The notes under the pieces: model-generated
Database searches by the model: none
What the model was told of the DNA's origin: nothing
Seen by the model: only the letters and a program-made list of their open reading frames with translations
Position numbers and translations under genes: made by a program
In this document: positions 34,201 through 43,652 of the stretch, piece after piece
Layout: the number at the start of each line of letters is the position of its first letter
Position numbering within the stretch: the stretch's first letter is position 1
Source of the DNA: Poronia punctata
Lineage: Eukaryota > Ascomycota > Sordariomycetes > Xylariales > Xylariaceae
DNA length: 64,000 bases
Direction: 5' to 3'
NCBI GenBank assembly: GCA_022579005.1
Contig: MU401611.1
Coordinates: 1 to 64,000, forward strand

Positions 34201-36503
34201 AAACGCTGGTAGCATTTATCGGTCATGGTGACTCCCAAAACCTCTCGGCTCAGACGATGACTGGCGTTTTCCAGGAGAAATGGGCAAGCATACGTGGAAA
34301 GCTAGCGCGGGTGCTCCCAAGAATCATGGTTCCTCGCGTGTGGATTCCACTGGCGAACGTCAGCAGGACGTCGACTGGGAAGGTCGATCGAAAAACTCTC
34401 CAACAAGTTTTTGAGGCCTACAAGAGGTCGTCAGTCGAGGAGGCATCGAGCATGAACGAGGTACTTACGGATGCCGAGAAGGTAATGCGAAGCCTCTGGG
34501 CTTCGGTGCTGAAATGCGACGAGTCAAAACTTGACAAATCCAGCAATTTCTTCGATCACGGCGACTCGATCACGGCAATCGGCCTCGTCGCCGCGGCAAG
34601 TAGATCTGGATACCACATGTTTGTGTCTTCTCTGTTCCAGAATTCCAGCCTGTCGGAGATGGCTCGTTTGATCAAAGACAGGAACTCTACCGACTCCTTT
34701 CTGATATGTCAAGATCCTCCTGCGTTCTCCCTGCTTGGTTTTGATTCACTCAACTTGGCGAAAGAAGATCTAGGACAAAGCTTGCCTTCTCATATAACAA
34801 TCGAGAACATTTATCCCGTCACTCCACTGCAGGAAATGGCCATTGTTGCTAACCAGAGATGGCACCGTGCCTACTACGCGTGGTTCGTCCTCCATCTGAC
34901 AGGTACTCTCGACCAATCCAGGCTTCAGGCTGCTTGCAATAAGCTTGTTCAACTACACCCCCTTCTTCGGACCGTCTTCTTCCAGAGCGGGACTACCCTT
35001 TATCAGGCCCCCCTCCAAGGTGTCACGCCTGATTATCAGAAGATTTCATGGGGTGGCGATAAATCGTGCGTGCCCGCCCTTCTCAAACGAAGCGCTGGAG
35101 AGGAAGGGCAACCTCGCTGCAGCCCGACTCGTTTTCGCTTACTTCAGCACACTCCGACTCATAATTTGTTGGCTGTCGGGTTGAGCCATGCTCAGTACGA
35201 TGGAATCTGTCTATCGAATATCCTCGACAACCTGATCTCGATCTACAACGGAAAAGTAGTGTCGCAACCACCAAGTTTCTCGCGTTTAGTTCAGCTTTTG
35301 AATTCGGAAACCCAGGTTGCCGAGGCTCAGGCCTTCTGGCGTAAAAGACTTGGCGGCAGCAGAATGACACAGCTGGTGGGAGACCTGCAAACCAACCGTC
35401 CGCTATTAGACAGCACTGTGACCAAGCACATCGAATTGCCCGCTCTGTCGACGAGGGGGTCACCATTCCATGCTGCGCTCTGTCTTGCATGGGCAATCAC
35501 CCTAGGAGCCGCAACCAATGTCTCTGATGTAGTGTTTGGAACCCTTTCGTCGGGCCGCAATGCTTCAATCAAAGACATTTCGTCCCTTGTCGGACCATGC
35601 ATCACCACGAGTCCGGTTCGTGTCCAACTGGATGGGCCTTGGTCTTTTAATTCAATCGAAGACGCGTTGACGGTCGGTCAGGCACTCAAGCAGGTGCATA
35701 GTGATTATATCGAAACAATCCCTTACGAGCATCTAGGACTCCGAAAGATAGCCAAGGACTGTACTGACTGGCCGTCGACAACACGGTTCTCTAGCATGGT
35801 CCAGCATCAGAATATCCAGGCTTGGGATCCATATCCAACCAATCCGGCTTCCCCACCAAAACCTGCAGCAGACCGTGGTCTGCAATGGAGAAACCGAGGC
35901 TCCATAGCCTATAGGGGCACATGTGATGAGGTGGACCTGTGGGTTTCGAGCGTGCCAATGGGCGATAACGGGATGAAATTGAGCATGCTGTTCAGCGAGG
36001 AGACATTGCCCAGAGAAGTAGTGCAAATCCTGCTTTCCATCCTCAGCGTGAACCTCGTTTCTGTACTGCAGAACGCCCATGGAAACGTTGCAGCCCTGCT
36101 CGAGGAGTCCAGAAGACGGCTAGAGGGTATCAGACTTCCAATCGAGCCGTCCAAAGAATCGCAAGGGCCAACGCAACATGAGACTGTACCGTTTGTACCT
36201 GACGCTCTGTCGAGAACATCTGGCTTGCTTCAGGCCTTATGGTGCCAAGTGCTGGGATCAGCCCCTGAAAAGCAGTTCGCGTCTTCGGATTCATTTTACG
36301 CGCAAGGCGGTGATTCGATGGGCGCGGCGACGCTTGCTGGGCTTGCGCAGGCAAAGGGTTTGCCCTTATGCGTGCAAGACATGGCTGAATGCGAGGGGTT
36401 TGGGGCACAGATCCGAAGGATTGAGCATGGCCGTCGTGGTGCACCAAGGACGAACGAGTTGGAATGGGACATGACAGATCGGATGTGGGAAAATGATGGG
36501 TAG
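16293..36503 (+). CDS. Hexamodular NRPS, (A-T-C)6-T, with a frameshift in A4
   Basis: This giant nonribosomal peptide synthetase has exons 16293-16559, 16616-16889, 16959-24749 and 24836-36503. The exon sum is 20,000 bases, which is 2 mod 3 and so consistent with one frame break. Continuity jumps frame between 27255 and 27258, just before the NDYGPTE motif of A4. The domain order is A1-T1-C1-A2-T2-C2-A3-T3-C3-A4-T4-C4-A5-T5-C5-A6-T6-C6-T7. There is no starter C, epimerase, methyltransferase, thioesterase or reductase domain. The start fits a loading module, since an A domain begins about 15 residues in. All A domains keep the A10 lysine (SGK/TGK-x-DR). Release would rely on C6-T7, a layout like the shorter gliotoxin synthetase GliP (ATCATCT). 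Six amino acids are expected if used co-linearly. The product is unknown. Whether the gene is functional depends on the frameshift being real. Confidence 0.93.
16335..19700 (+). other. NRPS module 1 (A1-T1-C1), loading module
   Basis: A1 has WTSGTTGVPKG (A3, split by the intron 16890-16958), NCYGPTE and TPSGKIDRR. T1 has GGHSL with its phosphopantetheine serine codon at 18197-18199. C1 has a full HHSILDG (18767-18787). My reading of the ten specificity positions of A1 is D V L H A S C V V K. The aspartate indicates an alpha-amino acid; I do not assign it. Confidence 0.85.
19720..23030 (+). other. NRPS module 2 (A2-T2-C2)
   Basis: A2 shows LYTSGSTGQPKG, LYGPTE, YRTGD and SSGKTDRK. T2 shows FEMGGDSF. 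C2 has SHAAYDG (about 22117-22137), in which the first His is Ser but the catalytic second His and the DG are kept, a common fungal variant. The A2 specificity positions read D M L A V G L I A K. Confidence 0.85.
23040..26300 (+). other. NRPS module 3 (A3-T3-C3)
   Basis: A3 shows LFTSGSTGEPKG, NNYGPTE, YRTGD and STSGKVDR. A run of glutamates (about 24607-24635) links A3 to T3. T3 (NLGGDSL) is interrupted by the intron 24750-24835. C3 has an intact HHVAMDG (25465-25485). The A3 specificity positions read D P T C L A N I S K. Confidence 0.85.
26390..29660 (+). other. NRPS module 4 (A4-T4-C4), frame-broken
   Basis: A4 begins normally (MFTSGSSGKPKG, FTFDVSVMEIF) and loses frame at 27255-27258. 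The rest (NDYGPTE, YKTGD, SSGKLDR) continues one frame over. A Thr/Asn/Ser repeat (about 26797-26841) sits inside A4, just before its A3 motif. T4 has SMGGESL. C4 has HHALYDD, with the usual final Gly changed to Asp. The A4 specificity positions, read across the break, are D V M I I V D I D K. Confidence 0.8.
27246..27263 (+). other. Frame break in NRPS A4
   Basis: Upstream frame reads ...RVRL up to 27255; downstream frame begins INDYGPTE at 27258. The two bases between them (27256-27257) have no counterpart in the equivalent spacing of A1, A2 and A3. No homopolymer is present. Any intron of normal length ending here would delete the conserved VGEP segment. Confidence 0.85.
29690..32840 (+). 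other. NRPS module 5 (A5-T5-C5)
   Basis: A5 shows LYTSGSTGTPKG, NVYGPTE, YRTGD and RTGKIDRK. T5 has SIGGDSV. C5 has HHAIYDL, with the final Gly of the motif changed to Leu. The A5 specificity positions read D V M M V G V V N K. They are close to A4 at the first three positions, suggesting related hydrophobic substrates or recent module duplication. Confidence 0.83.
32870..36503 (+). other. NRPS module 6 and tail (A6-T6-C6-T7)
   Basis: A6 shows TYTSGSTGRAKG, NEYGPSE (Ser for the usual Thr), YRTGD and STGKVDRK. T6 reads FFDHGDSI, one residue shorter than the family's FFxxGGDSI (serine codon 34566-34568). C6 has SHAQYDG. A lone carrier domain T7 (AQGGDSM, about 36300-36320) closes the protein about 60 residues later. 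The A6 specificity positions read D S S F A G E V C K, and its second position differs most from the other five. Confidence 0.83.
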
Positions 36504-38931
36504 GTGTCAGCAGCAATCGCAGAATGTCGGCCGATAATGCTATGGTAACGCGATGATATCATCAAACATCACAGGTTTTACTATGACAAGTCCCAGAATA
36601 CCTACCTAGGCAGTAATGTAGTGAAGAAACGAACTCGCACAAAATATATGACGTGAGGAAATCTTGAAGTCGGGAGCTCGCAAGTGGCAGACAGGTGCTC
36701 CACGTGTGGTCGGCCATTCAGGTAGGAGTCGAAGGCACCTGCATTGTACTCAGAAGAGCTGTAAAGATGCAAAGGTGGCATGGGTGAGATGCAAGTCGGG
36801 AAGAAACGGCCGTGACTGCAACCGACAAAATGGAAGATAGCGGTGAAGGGCGGAGAGAGCCGAGACTTCAAAGCTGGTTGTCGAAATAAACGGTGGGCGA
36901 GAAACTACCGAGGCAAAACCCTCCTATATGTTGTGCTTGGTTGCAGGTAGTACCTGCCATGATATAGGCAGGCTCGTTATGCCAGTCTGTTTCACGAGCC
37001 CAAGTCTTTGGAAGGCTCGACCACGCTCATTCATGAATCATGACACATCGCAAGCCGTGTGGAAAGAGCAACCGGCAACCGAATAACAAGTAATGCGGCC
37101 GGGCTGACGACCGCTTTTTGCAACACGCACTGATTACCTACCTCTAGTCCTAAGAACTTACTGGTGCCCTTATTTGCGAGGACAACAAGCTCTACCAGTT
37201 CGTCGCATGAGTTAAGATCCACGATGAATCAAGACGTGGGTTTACTATTGCTCGTACACGCAAATACCTAGGTCATGTGTAGGTTGGGAATTTTACCAGC
37301 AGCGTATTTGTTACATTTCTCCTACAGCAAGAATATACTTTTGTAACACCAGTTGGAATCCGATCGTCCAACCATTATAACCCACTTGTCTACCGTACGA
37401 AACGTTACCTGAAAGCCGACCAGCTGTATCATGTCTGTCCTTAGACATAAGACTCTTTCTAGCTCTGATGGTTTTGAAGCGACATACCTCGTATTTCTGA
37501 GATCTACTCTTGAGGCGAGTGTTACACTGCCATTTTCGACGCCAGACATTCAACCCAAGGGATGTCCTTGTAGGGTACCGGGCTAGCCCGAGCGGACAGA
37601 GCGGAGCGGGCCGGATCGCGGGCGCTAGCAAGGTAACCTTAGTGGGGTTTTTTTCCCAGGTACGGGGTCGGCTCCGTGTCCAGACTCCAGACTTCCCCGC
37701 CCAAGGATGCAGACAACCAGCTGCAGTTAGGTACACGTATAAGCCTTTTTACCATAAATTTCTATCCCGTGCCTCCTTTGTTGAAATCGCTACTACCCGC
37801 TGTGTGTTTTCGAAGGCAGGTCGCCGAAGCAGATAGGTAGCAGATGCTGCCCAAACTACGGTTCGCTTCGCTTCGGTGTAAAAGCAGGTGACAGGGTTGA
37901 TTATAGCTAAAACATTCGACAGGTCACAGCCCCCACAAGGAAATACTAAGGTACCTACTCGTATATATATATCTACACAGTTGTAGCATAACTCGCCTAG
38001 ACAAACGCGATGAATCAATAGTAATCTACTCAACATCGACGCGATATACAAGACAATTGTAACATGTAGATGTACAACAATATGCAGGTTGATGTTCACC
38101 GACACCAGAATCCGCAGTGTAGCGCGATACCACGCGATTCATGACCTGATACGCTCCGGATGCCTGGTATAATAAGACGTGTCGGAAGGGTCGGAATCCT
38201 GTTACATATGTTATCATGGGTTGGTAAAGCTGCTATGAAGTTGTCTGCTCGCTATGAGTTCGCCGTGGGCTACTTTAGGGTTCAGAACTCGGACCCCCTA
38301 GCGATTGGACGCACGCCTTCATAACTGGAGTGGATGCATGCAGAAGCCATCACCCATATTTCAAGGTCCAGGATGGTGTCATCTCTGCCTCTTTACTATG
38401 TTAGGTAGGTAAGCTTCTATGTGCATCTCTTGTAGCTTAAGTAGAACTTAGGTGCACATCAGAGGTATAGAACTCCAACTAGAACTCCAACACTCGGGCT
38501 AATACGCAAAGAGGCTGTAAGAGACCATCCGCGAAACACCGCGGCGGCAAGGCCGGTACGCGATCAATGTCAACAGCCCCGAGTTCGAATCCTGCGACCC
38601 TTCATAACTGATATCGGCATCATGTAGGTAGTTTACTACACGCTTAGTCTTCGTAATTCTTAGTTGCGGCAGGTTGGAAGGGCATCGATATGGTAGCTTC
38701 CCGTCCAAGCTGCCAGGATGTCTTTTCATCGGGCTACTTGGATACGATGCCAGTTATATATCCCTCGTTGACATTCTCCGGCCACGGGGGCTGTTTTCCT
38801 GCTTTTATTGGGGTAGTGCATCCCAACAGAAGACGGATGAAGTGTAAAAGTCGGCAGGTTGGAGGTAGATTTCGGCCTTCTGATACAACTCATGTTGGAA
38901 TTCTAATATGTCGTCTTAGGTTATGGCTTGT
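36504..38931. other. Intergenic, edge of the NRPS locus
   Basis: I see no gene in these 2.4 kb. Only short frames without motifs are present. It separates the NRPS from the housekeeping block and would hold the NRPS terminator and the 3' UTR of TSR3. It contains TACCTACCTAGG and TTAGGTAGGTAAG words and an apparent GC-rich island (37565-37640). Confidence 0.4.
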
Positions 38932-40185
38932 TCACCACCTTTTAGGCGCTGCCGCACCACCCGATGTAAAGGTGCGAGTGGTTATCGTGGCCTTTGCTCT
39001 CTCCCTCTCTAGCTTGGCCAATCCTGTACGGTCCGTTATAGGTGTCGCGTTGATGATATTGTCGAATTCCTCGTTATCAATGATATCCGAGTCGCCATTG
39101 TCCGAGTCGGGTTCTATGTCGGATTCGACTTTGTACTTTTGTGGTTGAGGAGCTGGAATTGCCTGGGGCTTCGGCTTCTTGTCCGTATCTTCGTCGTTCG
39201 CAAAGGGTTTCGACGCTAAAATCTTTCGTCTTATCTCCTCCATTGCTGCTTCCTCGTCCTCGTCCTCGTCCTCATCATCTGTTATACCGTAGACATCTTT
39301 CTTCTTTGGCCTTTCGTTGTGCGCTACGCTCGATTCTTCAGAGGTCTGACCGAGTTTAGGCCATTGGGTAGGCCTTTTACCCAGATATATTCCATCTAGA
39401 CTCTCATTGTCTCCCTCTTCGTCGCTTCCTTCCGCATCATCCTCCTCCTCGCCCTCTTCCGAGTCTTCGTCAGAGTCTGCAACAGCTCTACGGTTGACGT
39501 TTCCGCCTTTCCACAGGTCGTCCTCATCACCCATATCCCTGCTATCGGCGTGTTCCCGTTCCAAACGCTCTAACCATTCTTTCTCCGTCTGCTTCACGGA
39601 AGCCTCGTCGGTGCAGGCGGCGTATTTCTTGAGCAGCTTTGAGTTGATAGCTAAGAATGATTCGCCGTAGTTGAAGGGTCGCAATACTTGTTCGGCCCAA
39701 TCTGGATGACCGCAGATGTAGAAGCAGGCAGCCAAAGCTTCAACACAGTTTAGGCGATACGGCTTGCCGTAATTCACCGAGTTAGCCGCAACGAGATAGG
39801 GCAATAGGCGTTCGCATTTCCCGCCAACTTTATTCCATTGTACTTCTTTCGTTCTCGCCCAGGAACATTCGACAACCGCGGCACCGTACTCGTTCAATAG
39901 TTCGGAATCGTCTGGTGATAGGGTGTGCTTGCCATTGGGCGTGATGATGACACCGTTGTGGCGCTGGCCGAGGTGGAGGTCGCGCATCAGACCGAGTCTG
40001 ATCAACTTTTTACCCGAGCATCGTTTCGGGTCGCAATGGTTCAGGTCCCAACATGCGGCTTTGAATGGGGGTCTCGAGTCCTCTTCTTGACCCTCGTCCT
40101 CGCCACCGCGAGCTGGCCGTGGCCGCGGATTGGACCGTGGACCATGTTTATTTCCACGGAAATTATCTTTCTTATGACGCACCAT
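38932..40185 (-). CDS. TSR3: 18S rRNA aminocarboxypropyltransferase Tsr3
   Basis: Tsr3 transfers the 3-amino-3-carboxypropyl group of S-adenosylmethionine to a hypermodified uridine of 18S rRNA, a late cytoplasmic step of 40S maturation. A single exon of 418 codons (417 aa) reads from MVRHKKDNFRG; the ATG at 40185 is chosen because this basic start is typical, although the frame stays open further upstream. The catalytic domain covers about residues 45-230: DLNHCDPKRCSGKKLIRLG (the hallmark DPKxCSGxxL), then VVECSWAR, RLLPYLVAANSVNYGKPYRL and EALAACFYICG. The C-terminal 180 residues are acidic and Ser/Glu-rich with a DEDEDEDEE run, longer than in yeast (about 313 aa) as is usual in filamentous fungi. 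It is divergently transcribed from GGA. Confidence 0.95.
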   Translation of the reverse strand: MVRHKKDNFRGNKHGPRSNPRPRPARGGEDEGQEEDSRPPFKAACWDLNHCDPKRCSGKKLIRLGLMRDLHLGQRHNGVIITPNGKHTLSPDDSELLNEYGAAVVECSWARTKEVQWNKVGGKCERLLPYLVAANSVNYGKPYRLNCVEALAACFYICGHPDWAEQVLRPFNYGESFLAINSKLLKKYAACTDEASVKQTEKEWLERLEREHADSRDMGDEDDLWKGGNVNRRAVADSDEDSEEGEEEDDAEGSDEEGDNESLDGIYLGKRPTQWPKLGQTSEESSVAHNERPKKKDVYGITDDEDEDEDEEAAMEEIRRKILASKPFANDEDTDKKPKPQAIPAPQPQKYKVESDIEPDSDNGDSDIIDNEEFDNIINATPITDRTGLAKLERERAKATITTRTFTSGGAAAPKRW

Positions 40186-40997
40186 GATGTGCAAATATGT
40201 GAATGTAAAGGTAAGAGGGATGGAGATGGTCGGTGGACAGTGGTGAGAGTTACCAAGAGGAGGAGCGGAATTCTTTTTGTAGATGTAGGTATGCAGTTTA
40301 GGCCCAGAACCTTCTGTTACATACGAGTACTCGTACACAGTAGATTATGTGTAAAATTACTATGTATTTGTAAACACAGGACGGCATCCATGAAAGTCAT
40401 GACGAGGGGCAGAACTTACGTAGATTAGAAGCATGTGCAATCGATTATAGCGGGGTTGAATAATCTCTTGCGGAACATGCATAACTCTGTTTATTGGCAT
40501 AACCTGTTCTGCTGTGAAAGGACTGAAGGTGTATAAAAGCAGTGTGGATTCAGCGGCTTATGTCACCCGGCTATGACGGGATCTTCAAGAAGTTCACCAA
40601 GTGGGATGCTGTCCCATTTTAGTAGCCAAATTCGTCCCTAGCTCCAATCTAGGCTGCCAGTACCTAAGCCTCGATGTAGGTATATTGGTATTTACCTAGA
40701 ATATGTCCCTTACGTCCCTCCTTTCCACGCCCAGCCGGACAACTTGCATCGTCATCTAGATACCTACTTTCCCAGGCACAAAATTAGAGGGAAAGGAACG
40801 AACAGATTATCTAGCAGTCAACTTTAAACCGGCTTGAGAATACAACTGCCATCTCCATGGCTGAAATAGCTTACTGACGCCTAAGCGCAAACGCATTGAT
40901 TTGCCGGTTCATTTGATTCGTCCCTTGATTGCCTCCGCGGTTGCGACATACCGACCACTACCTACCTGTGCTATAGGCGACACGGACGACGCGAACG
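40186..40997. promoter_or_regulatory. Shared TSR3/GGA divergent promoter region
   Basis: This 812-bp region separates two divergent start codons. A TATAAAA word lies at 40532-40538, and CT-rich tracts approach the GGA start. Several TACCTA/TAGGTA words occur (about 40670-40700, 40760, 40955). No other gene is seen. Confidence 0.45.
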
Positions 40998-43138
40998 ATG
41001 GAGGCCGCGTCTGCTCGCGCTGCTGCGAGGGATCGCTGGGGTGAGATGGGCTACCCCCGCCCTTCTCAACTCCAGCGTTTCATTTCAAGTGCCTGCAGCC
41101 CCGAGATTTACGAGCCCAACCTTGCCCTCAACCTCGAGATTGCCGATCTGATCAACAGCAAAAAGGGTACGGCCCCACGCGAGGCCGCCGTCGCCATCGT
41201 CAACTACATAAATTCCCGCAACCCCAACGTCAGCCTGCTCGCCTTGAGCCTCCTCGACATCTGCGTCAAGAACTGCGGATACCCCTTTCATCTTCAGATC
41301 AGTACCAAGGAGTTTCTGAATGAACTCGTCAGGCGATTTCCCGAGCGGCCCCCATTCCGATATACCCGCGTCCAGTCTAAGATTCTCGAGGCGATTGAAG
41401 AATGGCGCAGCACGATATGCGAGACGAGTCGGTACAAGGAGGACTTGGGCTTCATCCGCGATATGCACCGCCTTCTGAGTTACAAAGGTTACCATTTCCC
41501 CGAAGTGAGAAGGGACGACGTCGCGGTTTTGAACCCAAGCGATGTAAGTTGATTTTCTCCAATAGCTGTGCTCGTCTTTCTCCGCTGACGCGCTCTGTAG
41601 AATCTCAAGTCGGCAGAGGAAATGGAAGAGGAGGAACGCGAAGCGCAGTCGGCCAAGCTACAAGAGTTGATACGACGAGGTGCCCCCGAGGACTTGCAGG
41701 AAGCGAACCGACTGATGAAGATCATGGCCGGCTACGACACGAGGTCTAAAACGGATTACCGCGCCAAGGCCGCCGAGGAAGTTGGAAAAATCCAGGCCAA
41801 GGCTCGTTTGTTGGAGGAGAGATTGGCCGCCTACCAGCCAGGAGACACGATGGCTGACGGCGACGTATTCGACGAACTAGCCTCGGCTCTCCAAAGCGCA
41901 CAGCCCAAGATTCAAAAGATGTGCGAGGAGGAGTCCGACGACCACGAGGCTGTCGCCAAGCTATTCGAGATCAACGATAGCATACACAGAACCGTCGAGA
42001 GATGGAAGCTGCTAAAGAAGGGAGATGTCGAAGGGGCGAACAAGCTGGCCCAGGGAGCGCCCATCCCCGCGGCGGCATCGAATACCGCAGGGAAAGCCAG
42101 TGTCTCGGCCGCAAATGAGCTATCCCTGATCGATCTTGACGGAGACTCTGGAACTAACGGTGCGGGGAACGAAGCTTCATCATCCTCACAATCCGCAGGT
42201 GTAGAGAACGACCTCCTAGGACTTTCTCTATCAGACAACAATAACAGCTTTGGCCAGGGTGGCGGTATCTCGCTTGGTTTCGGCGCAAATCAAAGTATGT
42301 CGAATATCAAGCCCTACGAGTGGCCTTGCGGCATCAACTGAATAGTCAGCTAACAAAAATACCTCACAGACATACCAGGACCTGCGCTCCTATCTTCCAT
42401 GACACAAAATAGCACCGCCAAGGGACCAACACCGGATCCAACCCCTCCTCCATACTCTGCCTTTGCAGGTTTTGCCTCCAATCCATCGGGATCACAATCA
42501 GCGACGCCGCAGCCTGCTCTAGGACAATACTCGGCATTTTCACAACCTCCTCCGCAGAGGTCAGCTGATCCCTTCGCGGCCTTATCGTCGTCGCAATTTT
42601 CATCTAAACCAGCAACGCCGCAACCCATGGTGGCACCTGCCCCTACTGTATCAAACGACGATGATGAGTGGGCATTCTCATCTGCCCTCCCGCCCGAGTC
42701 ATCTGCTCCCCGCGATCACCAAACCGTTGTCAGCAACACGGCTTTACGCATCCATATGAAAGCCGCCAGGGCACCACATGCCCCTAATGCGCTTTCCCTA
42801 GTATTCTCCTTCTCCAACACACGTCCGGTGCAGATTAGCGATTTGCATTTCCAATTAGCCGTGACCAAGGTATGTTCAGACCACACTTTACCCCCCTTTC
42901 ACTTCTCTCTCTCTCTAAACAAACACACCAGGGCTACGAACTTCAACTCCAACCGCAGACAGGACGTGTCTTACAGCCCAACCAAGAAAACGGCGTGACG
43001 CAGATAATCCAGGTATGGAAAGCAGGTGATAAAACAACAAAGGTGGACAGCGCCAGGTTAAGGTGGCGCGTAAGTTATAAACTAGGTTCCGAGACCAAGG
43101 GGGAGATGGGTGAGATTCCCGAGTTTAGCATTGCGTAG
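40998..43138 (+). CDS. GGA-type clathrin adaptor (VHS-GAT-GAE)
   Basis: This is an ARF-dependent adaptor for clathrin-coated transport from the trans-Golgi to endosomes, homologous to yeast Gga1/Gga2. Four exons (40998-41543, 41601-42294, 42370-42869, 42932-43138) sum to 649 codons (648 aa). The VHS domain comes first (about residues 25-150: QLQRFISSACSP, NPNVSLLALSLLDICVKNCG). It is followed by a GAT-like helical region (AEEMEEEEREAQSAKLQELI to about residue 345) that would bind ARF and ubiquitin. Next is a Ser/Pro-rich hinge with DLDGD and LGLSLSD (clathrin-box-like LLGLSL), and finally a gamma-ear GAE domain from about residue 535 (ALRIHMKAAR to IPEFSIA). Length and order match the family (yeast Gga1 is about 560 aa). 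The last intron falls inside the ear. Confidence 0.93.
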
Positions 43139-43161
43139 AGGGCAGCATTATCGTATCTACC

Positions 43162-43185
43162 TACCTTACCTTACCTTACCTTACC
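43162..43185. repeat. (TTACC)n pentanucleotide microsatellite
   Basis: Tandem TTACC units directly follow the GGA stop codon and lie in its probable 3' UTR. They belong to the same TACC/GGTA word family seen through the window's intergenic DNA. Confidence 0.7.
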
Positions 43186-43652
43186 ACTTTACCTTGAATC
43201 CCATCTACCAGATTCGCTCGAGTTTGGCTATTATTGATGGAGGTGATGCTATGAGTGTTGTTGGTAGCGCGAAAGACAGACAAATCAAGATAGGAGAGGA
43301 AGTATAGCAACTCGGAAACAGACTAGTGTTCGAATGTGAGAAGTGCCCCTTGAATAAAATGTGAATGTGATATGACATATGTCCTGGTAGTGTATGAACG
43401 CCATGACAATAAATCCAGACATTATTCGTACGTAGTGGAATCTAGGTAAGTAGTCTAGTAGTACAATTATAATACTTTAGGTTTATATATATGTACAATA
43501 GGTACCCTGGCAGGGCACAGGCACGAGCCCCAACCCCCCATGCACCCCCCTTTTTTGATATCCCAGCTTCTGTACTCGTAAGTGTACATCTCATTTACAT
43601 AAGTATATATTGGTACAAACCTCTACAATATCTCGTTCGGAAGAAGTCGTTT

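Noticed and set aside
27234..36503. A separate NRPS gene beginning near 27234
   Set aside because: The open frame starts in the middle of adenylation domain 4 (just before NDYGPTE), with no promoter space and with the first half of the same domain directly upstream in another frame. It is the continuation of one gene after a frame break.
38550..38615. tRNA gene suggested by GAGTTCGAATCCTGCGACC
   Set aside because: The T-loop word looks right, but the T-stem has two mismatches, and no matching acceptor 5' strand, D-arm or anticodon arm can be folded 75-90 bases upstream.
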